Source of the DNA: Collybiopsis luxurians FD-317 M1
Taxonomy: Eukaryota; Basidiomycota; Agaricomycetes; Agaricales; Omphalotaceae
Direction of reading: 5' to 3'
DNA: 64,000 nucleotides
Assembly (NCBI GenBank): GCA_000827265.1
Contig: KN834749.1
Span: 1,601,500 to 1,665,499 of the forward strand
The position numbers and the translations under genes are program-made. Below the pieces are notes generated by a model. The model was not told where the DNA came from. It saw nothing but the letters and a program-made list of their open reading frames with translations, and did not search any database. This document shows, in pieces, positions 58,296-64,000 of the stretch. Numbering within the stretch: position 1 is the stretch's first letter; each line of letters starts with the position of its first letter.

Positions 58296-59381
58296 CTATT
58301 GTTTCCCCTTCCTCCCCCGGGATGCGTCCTTCACAGAAGAGACCTGCAACTTGGCAGTCAACGCTCGGACACCGAAAAGTGCCATGAGAACTGCCGCCGC
58401 AAGAGATTTCCCTCCTAGGGGAGAAAGCGGTTGGGTGTCCTTCAAATCTACGAGGGTAAATGCATATACGTAGGGAGAGAGAATAGACAGCAGAGGGCGG
58501 AAAGCTGCGTGGGAAGTAGACAAGCTGTAAACAAATGCTGCCGGGATAGAGTAGATATATAAACGCGATCTCGGGATGGATGAGCACTTACCGACCACCC
58601 CTCCACCCCAGACGTCAAGTGTACTCAAAGCACTCTTGAATGGAGATCTAGGTCCTTTCCTAAGAAATGCCGGAGTAAAACCACCGGACCCCCAACTGGG
58701 ATTCCATACACCTAGCCCAAGGTATGAGTGCATGCACCGAAAGCAAACGTGCGACATTTACCTAAAGTTGCTGCAGTAACACCTCCTCCGGAGCTGGCGG
58801 TACATCCAAGGATAAAATGAAAAAGAGGACTGTTGATTAGTGCAGGACTGATTGACTCATAAGTAGACGATCCGGGGGAAAGGTTAGTGAGTGCCCCCAC
58901 GATGGCGTTGGTTCGCAGCATGGCGTCCAAAGGAAAAAGTAGGAGATCCAGATCCGAGAGAAATGCAGTGTTGGTCGGAACAGAAGGTATCATCGAAAAC
59001 ATGAAAGTGAGAAAGAGATGAACGGAAATATAGCTGATCCATGGTTGAAATGCATAAAGCACCGGAGGAGGTTGGTTAAGGAGAAGATGTGAGAACAGCA
59101 TTCCACCCCAAGACATAAGACAAAATCCGGCAATGTAAGATTTCCAACCAAGTTCAGAATGCGTCCCTAGACGGCGGGTATTGGATTGAAAGGCAAGTGA
59201 GATTCTGGAAATGAAAGATTTCATCTCGTCCAGGCCCAACAACTAAGAGGTTTACGTGCCTTGCAGCGTGCAACGTAGCAAACCATGGAAAAGGAAACAG
59301 GTAAGGATGCACAACATTTCCAAGTAGCTTAAATCCGTCTGCAATGGGGCGCAGAGTTGATTGTACTACGAGTGAACCCAT
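58296..59381 (-). CDS. Multi-pass membrane protein, possible TRIC-type cation channel
   Basis: 308 residues if built as 59381-59260, 59204-58762, 58711-58592, 58537-58296. Hydrophobic helices: HPYLFPFPWFATLHAAR, WKSYIAGFCLMSWGGMLFSH, WISYISVHLFLTFMFSM, DLLLFPLDAML, LFHFILGCTASSGGGVTAA, VYSLSTSHAAFRPLLSIL, AAAVLMALFGVRALTAK. The helix order, GG-rich fourth/fifth region followed by GVW and the SALSTL..GGG-VV segment resemble TRIC (TMEM38) intracellular cation channels, but conservation is weak. The first junction is unresolved: no GT donor gives a normal intron in frame; a GC donor at 59259 gives 55 nt. The start could alternatively be ATG 59495. The third intron (58591-58538) is 54 nt stop-free. 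Treat the name as a hypothesis. Confidence 0.55.
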
Positions 59382-59512
59382 CGTGGGCAGCAGTAAGTTG
59401 CAACTTAGAATCTCGGATAAATCCTGCTCCGGGAGTACCGTGACCTCGGCCGCCGTCGTCGTCCACATGATCCGGATGACGGCAGTGCTTCCCATCTTTT
59501 CTCTTCACCACC

Positions 59513-61479
59513 ATGTCTGACATTGACGCTGACCTTTACGGAGGTTAGTTTTCGTTCTCTACGCATTTTCTACTTTACCGCAGGCTGAATTCTTTTCTTA
59601 TATTGCAGATCTGTACGAAACTGATTTTGCCGACCAGGCTGCAGATGAAAAACTTGAGCCAAAGCAGACAAAAACTGAAGCCTCATCCGCGGCTCCAACA
59701 CCTGTTGAGTCCGTCAAACCTACTGTGACTGTTGACACCTCGTCGGCCTCCGCTGTTCAGTCTCCTCCTAGTGCGCAAACACCAATAGCGCCAGCGGTGC
59801 AACAAATACCAACTTATGAAGATCCGTCGTCATCTGGCTATAGAGACACTGTATCTATGCGACAGGGTAGTTATCAAAATCTTGCGACTTCTGAGCAGCG
59901 CCCTGTGAGGCCATCTGAAATGAAAGACGAGTGAGTTTTTGCTTTTACTCTTTCTTGACTAATCTGCCGTGGATTGTCTGCACGCCCACGTACTGTGTTT
60001 TCAATGATGCAGGAGTAGTTCGGGCCGCACGTGTGTAGATTCATACGTCGTCACTATCCTCGTATCTCTGTCTATCGTAATTTGCGTCGTTGAGTCACAA
60101 ATAGGCTAGGCTAGGCTAAACACAGTAGAGTCCTCATTTCTCTATCTCTCTTGTCGCGTCCTCCTGTCATAGCCTACCCATACTAATAGCATCTTTTTGT
60201 GCTTTATTCATTCCTGTCTGCTTCTCGCAACTTCATGTCAATCTCGATCGCCTCTTCTACTTCACTTGTACAGTGGCAAGATGTTCATCGGCGGTCTCAA
60301 CTGGGATACAACAGACGGTAGATATGACTATGTTTACGTCCGGGGTTCGGTACTAAAATTTCTCTAGAGGGCCTTCGAGCCTACTTTGAACAGTTTGGCA
60401 AGGTGGATGCTTGCACCATCATGCGCGACCAAGCTGGTCGATCACGTTGTTTCGCATTTCTAACATTTGAGGATCCTGCAAGTGTCAATGCAGTGATGGT
60501 CAAGGAACATGTTCTGGATGGAAAAATTGTGAGTTCGTCAACTGTTCTATATAATATTATTTTTTATAATCTCATCAGATCGATCCCAAACGCGCCATAC
60601 CTCGTCAAGAACATCAGCGTGCTACAAAACTTTTCATTGGTGGTCTCGCAGGAACAGTAACTTCTGAATCCATGAGAGCCTTCTTCAGTCAGTTTGGTCG
60701 AGTCATCGACTCCACAGTCATGTTGGACCGTGAGACCGGTCGAAGCAAGGGTTTTGGCTTTGTTTCTCTCGAAGATTCAAATATTCAGCAGTACTTGGGC
60801 TTTGGTAATCTAGAGATAGACGGGAAATTGGTAAGAAGAATGTTTCTGTTTGTACATCCTGACATGTTTTAAAACTTATTACATACTTCAGATTGATGTG
60901 AAACTCGCTCAACCTCGATATCAAAGAGAACACTTTCAGGAGGACCAGCCGGAGAATGGAAGTGATGGATTTAATAGTCGTAGTGGCTTCAGCAACAACT
61001 TCCAAAGCGGAGGAAGCTCTGCTGGAAATTTCAATGCAGGTGCCGCAGGGTCCTCCGGTTCTCCCTTCGATCCTTCGGCCTTGGCAGCTCTCTATACAGT
61101 AAGTATATCTTCAATCATTCTATTACTGCCTTCTGCAGCATCTGACAATCCTCGTCCATTTAAGCGCATGTTTCAGATGGCAAATGGAGCAATGAATCCT
61201 ATGATGGCGGGAATGAATCCAATGATGGCAATGAGAAACAACATGATGAACGGAGGGTCCGGAATGCAAGGAGGGGGCGCAGGCATGGGGAACATGGGCG
61301 GAGGGACTAGCATGGGTATGGGCAGGGGCGGAATGCAAGCTGGAGGAGGAGGGACAGGAATGAGCCAGAATATTCCTCGAGGGCCGAGAGGTAATGCCAG
61401 TAATTTTGGGATGGGACCATCAGTAGGTCCCGCGAGATCTCAACGTGGCCAGCACAACTATCACCCGTATGGACGATAA
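59513..61479 (+). CDS. Two-RRM hnRNP-type RNA-binding protein (Hrp1/Nab4-like)
   Basis: 443 residues; exons 59513-59543, 59609-59930, 60274-60317, 60368-60528, 60579-60830, 60892-61098, 61165-61479. Acidic N-terminus (MSDIDADLYG, DLYETDFAD), then two RRMs with RNP2/RNP1: KMFIGGLNW and RCFAFLTFEDP; KLFIGGLAG and GFGFVSLED. C-terminus is Gly/Met-rich with GGGAGMGNMGGG repeats, as in Hrp1/Nab4 and animal DAZAP1/Musashi-type proteins. Family binds UA-rich or UAG-containing RNA in 3'-end processing and mRNA export. The second intron is 343 nt, far longer than its neighbours (see findings). The TATA-free start shares 131 bp with the divergent TRIC-like gene. Confidence 0.9.
59931..60273 (+). other. 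343-nt intron with possible truncating alternative exon
   Basis: Between exons 2 and 3 of the hnRNP gene. An internal acceptor ends at 60012 (ATGCAG). Splicing there instead keeps the frame and reads 31 further codons (VVTILVSLSIVICV, hydrophobic) before a stop at 60107-60109 formed by the TAGGC repeat. Candidate regulated intron; inferred. Confidence 0.4.
60102..60118 (+). repeat. TAGGC tandem repeat (three copies) in hnRNP intron
   Basis: Three perfect TAGGC units ending TA, giving three TAGG (UAGG) tetramers and the stop codon of the alternative reading. UAGG is a known core for hnRNP A1/Musashi-type RRMs. Confidence 0.6.
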
Positions 61480-61576
61480 ATTCCTTTGTAGATATGGTCT
61501 ACCATGTGTATTCTATTCGAATAGTTTTTTTTTTTTTTCCTTTTCTTTATCATACATTTTAGTGACCTATTACATA

Positions 61577-63100
61577 ATGCGTATTAGCCTTCATCGATTG
61601 GCAGTGGCACTTACCTCCGTATCATCCCTCAAAATGAGCAGCGAAGCTCCGTTAACGAAAAAAGCGAGAACTGACAAGGTGTTGAAGAGTGGCGCGGCTT
61701 TATGCGGTCGAATTTCTCAAACTGTTACAGATTATTGGAACGCACAATGGCACCTTTCACTGCGATGAAGCCCTCGCAGTTTTTCTACTGAGGCATACCT
61801 ACACGTACCGCAACTCCGGCAAGCCTATACATTTCTCTCGTTGATTTCTTAATAAAACCCCTCGTTTTAGAGGTGAAGCGCACGCGAGACCCAAAGGTCC
61901 TTGACACTTGTGACATCGTAATCGACGTTGGAGCTGTCTATGATGAACCAAAGCAAAGATTTGACCATCACCAGAGAGGTTTCGAAGAGGTTTTTGGTTG
62001 GGGTTTCAATACCAAACTGAGCTCAGCGGGCTTAATATATAAGTGCGCCTTGTTTGCTTCCAGTTGATGAGAAATCCTAGGCCAGTGCTCAACGACACCA
62101 ACGGTGAAGTGGTCATCTCGAGCTGGTCCAAGTTTTCTTGATCGGCTGCCAGGTATTGAGAATAGCGCATTGATTGGAAATTGGACAGGCATTTCGGGAA
62201 AGAGATCATCTCGAATGAGACTGGGCTTCCTGTAGATCATCCAAACGTTCATGTTCTCTGGTTGAAGCTTTATAAGGTGAGTCATAACCTGCTCTCATCC
62301 CTGCGACGCTGAATTTAAACTAGGAATTCATTGAATCTCTGGATGCGAATGATAATGGAATATCGCAATATCTCAGCGATCTCAAACCGCGGTATCGAGT
62401 ACGCACGGACCTATCTAGCCGCGTTGCCCACTTGAATCCCCCTTGGAATAAACCGCTGGACGCACAGGGCATGGATGTAACTACTTTCTCTTCTCTCCTG
62501 GAGATTCTCTTAGTGCTCCCTTTTAGGCTCAATTCGAAAAGGCTTCTTCTCTTACAGGATCTGAGTTCATTAACCGCCTAGATTATTACGTCAATGCCTG
62601 GCTTCCAGCTAGAGATCTTCTCGTGGACGCTATCCAGAACAGCAAAGCCGAGGTTGACCCATCGGGGAAGATCATCCTCTTGGAAAGTTTTTTACCGTGG
62701 AAGGTATGTTATACAACCTGTTCCAAGCAGAAAGACGTGAACGATAGATATCAGGAACATCTTTTTGACTTGGAATCTGAAAGTCCACCCTCAGCAACTC
62801 CTGTAGCGACGTATGTCATCTACCCTGATGAAACGGGCGGCAACTGGCGGGTGCAAGCTGTTCCTCTGGCCCCAGAAAGCTTCGAGAGCAGGAAAGCTCT
62901 TCCAGAAAAATGGAGGGGTTTGCGAGACGAAACTTTGAGTGAAACTAGCGGGATTGCGGGTGGTATTTTTGTGCATGCAAGTGGATTCATTGGAGGTGCG
63001 AATGAGTCTCGTGCAGCAAAATTAATATACCGATCAGCATGCAGGAAACAAAACGAAGGAAGGCGCTCTGAAAATGGCCAAAACTGCTTTGGAAATGTAG
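61577..63100 (+). CDS. MYG1: MYG1 (mitochondrial/nuclear 3'-5' RNA exonuclease, DHH-type)
   Basis: 358 residues; exons 61577-61678, 61731-61818, 61871-62042, 62189-62276, 62324-62476, 62527-62703, 62755-62995, 63045-63100. Family core: GTHNGTFHCDEALA (metal-binding H and DE), RTRDPKVLDTCDIVIDVGAV, RFDHHQRGFEEVF, SAGLIYKHFGKEII and DHPNVHVLWLKLY, ending GFIGGNKTKEGALKMA. The N-terminus (MRISLHRLAVALTSVSSLKM) is a mitochondrial-type presequence; an internal Met starts MSSEAPLTKKARTDK, a nuclear-type basic stretch. Intron 2 (61819-61870) is GC-AG; its alternative GT donor would insert GKPIHFSQ into the conserved RNSEVKRTRDP run. Intron 3 (62043-62188) is 146 nt, unusually long. Confidence 0.93.
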
Positions 63101-63425
63101 AATGGTGTAAAGTTTCAAGTTTGTTTCCAGCTGAAAAGTTGCATTTGGGCAATTTATTCTAAACCTTTGCTGTACTCATAAGATTGTGCTTGCGCTAACA
63201 CTAGTAACACGCCCTTTTGGCGTGCACTTACAAACACAAGGTCCGAGCGTTGTCCATGCGACTTTCGTTTTCGTTATATCTTCACCTGCATAGGATCCTC
63301 TCCGGTTTAAGGGCAGCTCGATGGTGCCTTTGAGACGCATCTTCCCTCGCAAACTTTTTGCTCCCAAACCCGAGTTCTTACCTTTACCTAACCAGAAACT
63401 ATCTACAGATAGAAGAAGGCGTAGA
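63101..63425. other. Promoter interval of MARVEL-type gene
   Basis: 325 bp between MYG1 stop and the next start; a stretch before the start is CT/AG mixed with no TATA box. Nothing recognised. Confidence 0.5.
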
Positions 63426-64000
63426 ATGTCCAGTAACTCTCGGGGACACTTCCATCCCTTCATCTTTTCGGCCATGACATTATGTGCGGCTGCCGAGCTA
63501 GGCCTGACTGCGTTCCTAATCAACGTAGGAAATGCGAATGGAACTTGGTCGAGCTCGAGGTACCATGCATTGTCAGTGCTGCAGCTAAACGCATTTCGAA
63601 CACTTTTTTATGCACTAATACTATCCTATAGATTGATTATGTTTACATTTAATTCTTCATGGACACTTCTTTTCTCTTCGGCTTATATGCTCTACCTGTT
63701 TGACGGAGCAGCGAACTTCCTCGCCAATATAGCCAGTTCTGTGATTTGGATCTTGCTTACGGGCATTTTATGGGGTACAGCTGCGGGAATAATGCACAAC
63801 ACGAGGACCGGTGGATCCTGTCCGAATGCTCCTACACTTTCTAGGTACGTTTACATTTCTGAAAACTTGTAATGGTAAAATGTTAATATTTCAGTTAGAT
63901 GTAGACAGTCTTTGACAATCGAGGCGTTTGGATGGACAGAATTTGGGCTTTGCATAGTAAATGTACTGGCGACTTGTATGTGGATCTATACGAGCCGTCC
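63426..64000 (+). CDS. MARVEL-like four-helix membrane protein (partial)
   Basis: Runs off the window end; exons 63426-63559, 63632-63844, 63899-64000+. Start ATG (MSSNSRGHFHPFIFSAMTL) chosen because it opens on the first helix. Four hydrophobic helices visible: FHPFIFSAMTLCAAAELGLT, LIMFTFNSSWTLLFSSAYML, SVIWILLTGILWGTAAGIMH, FGLCIVNVLATCMWIY. Spacing and short loops (NGTWSS; TRTGGSCPNAPT) resemble fungal MARVEL-domain proteins of the plasma membrane. Function unknown. The first intron (63560-63631) is 72 nt stop-free in frame, so the alternative intron-retaining form would add 24 residues between helices one and two. Confidence 0.72.

Noticed and set aside
4153..63631. At least ten introns that are a multiple of three and stop-free (helicase 4212-4153, REV3 16245-16292, TMEM135-like 27415-27471, flippase 43041-42982, PriA 53564-53511, TRIC-like 58591-58538, hnRNP 61099-61164, MYG1 62704-62754, MARVEL 63560-63631, PP2A).
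   Set aside because: With about 166 introns of 50-60 nt, roughly one in seven is expected to be such by chance, so the count shows no enrichment as a class.
1..64000. tRNA, rRNA, transposon, CRISPR and phage elements.
   Set aside because: None seen; no cloverleaf, terminal repeats, transposase/reverse transcriptase motifs or spaced direct repeats were found by reading both strands.

Overview
The window reads as one end-to-end piece of a nuclear chromosome from an intron-rich filamentous fungus, most likely a basidiomycete of the mushroom lineage (Agaricomycotina). The reasons are about 166 introns, mostly 45-60 nt, in 29 protein genes (one gene per ~2.2 kb); a PriA-type cysteine-rich secreted protein of the kind first described from a mushroom fruiting body; a GPI-type GH16 cell-wall enzyme; and fungal-type versions of Trs65, Mcl1/Ctf4 and Dnf flippase. 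No tRNA, rRNA, transposon or CRISPR array was found. The organism call is inference; the gene structures were built by hand from splice signals, and every complete reconstructed CDS closes in frame.

Layout. 1-12.3 kb: start of AP-2 alpha (partial, minus), a DExH RNA helicase, the Fe-S co-chaperone Jac1/HscB, a single-dysferlin-domain protein, TRAPPII subunit Trs65 and glucose-6-phosphate 1-epimerase. 12.5-21.6 kb: translesion polymerase REV3 (23 coding exons), an AGTRAP-like membrane protein, a glyoxalase-3-type protein and an unidentified single-pass membrane protein. 21.9-31.7 kb: replisome adaptor MCL1/CTF4, TMEM135-like membrane protein, diphthamide enzyme DPH7 and carboxypeptidase Y. 32.5-46.4 kb: a PP2C phosphatase, a large SNF2-family ATPase, a membrane-anchored SH3 protein and a P4-type lipid flippase. 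46.7-54.3 kb: a GPI-anchored GH16 glucanase, a SurE-type phosphatase, ribosomal protein eS24, a UPF0132 membrane protein, an unrecognised eight-cysteine secreted protein and a PriA-like secreted protein. 55-64 kb: PP2A scaffold subunit A, a possible TRIC-type membrane protein, a two-RRM hnRNP protein, MYG1 and a partial MARVEL-type membrane protein.

The genes are not one pathway. There are two DNA replication/damage-tolerance genes (REV3, MCL1) plus a SNF2 ATPase; several membrane-traffic genes (AP-2, Trs65, flippase, AGTRAP-like, TMEM135-like); two PP2A/PP2C phosphatase genes; and a small surface/secretion group (GH16, eight-Cys protein, PriA-like). Seven pairs of genes are divergently arranged with 21-293 bp between start codons, and several convergent pairs end within 30-100 bp of each other.

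Most interesting signals: a 343-nt intron in the hnRNP gene (introns elsewhere are ~35-60 nt) carrying a TAGGC tandem repeat and a possible truncating alternative exon; an unusually high number of GC-AG introns, including one with a competing GT donor; an N-terminal tetracysteine motif in the fungal Jac1; a cysteine-rich insertion in the SNF2 ATPase; ultra-short introns and micro-exons; and an eight-cysteine secreted protein that I do not recognise.
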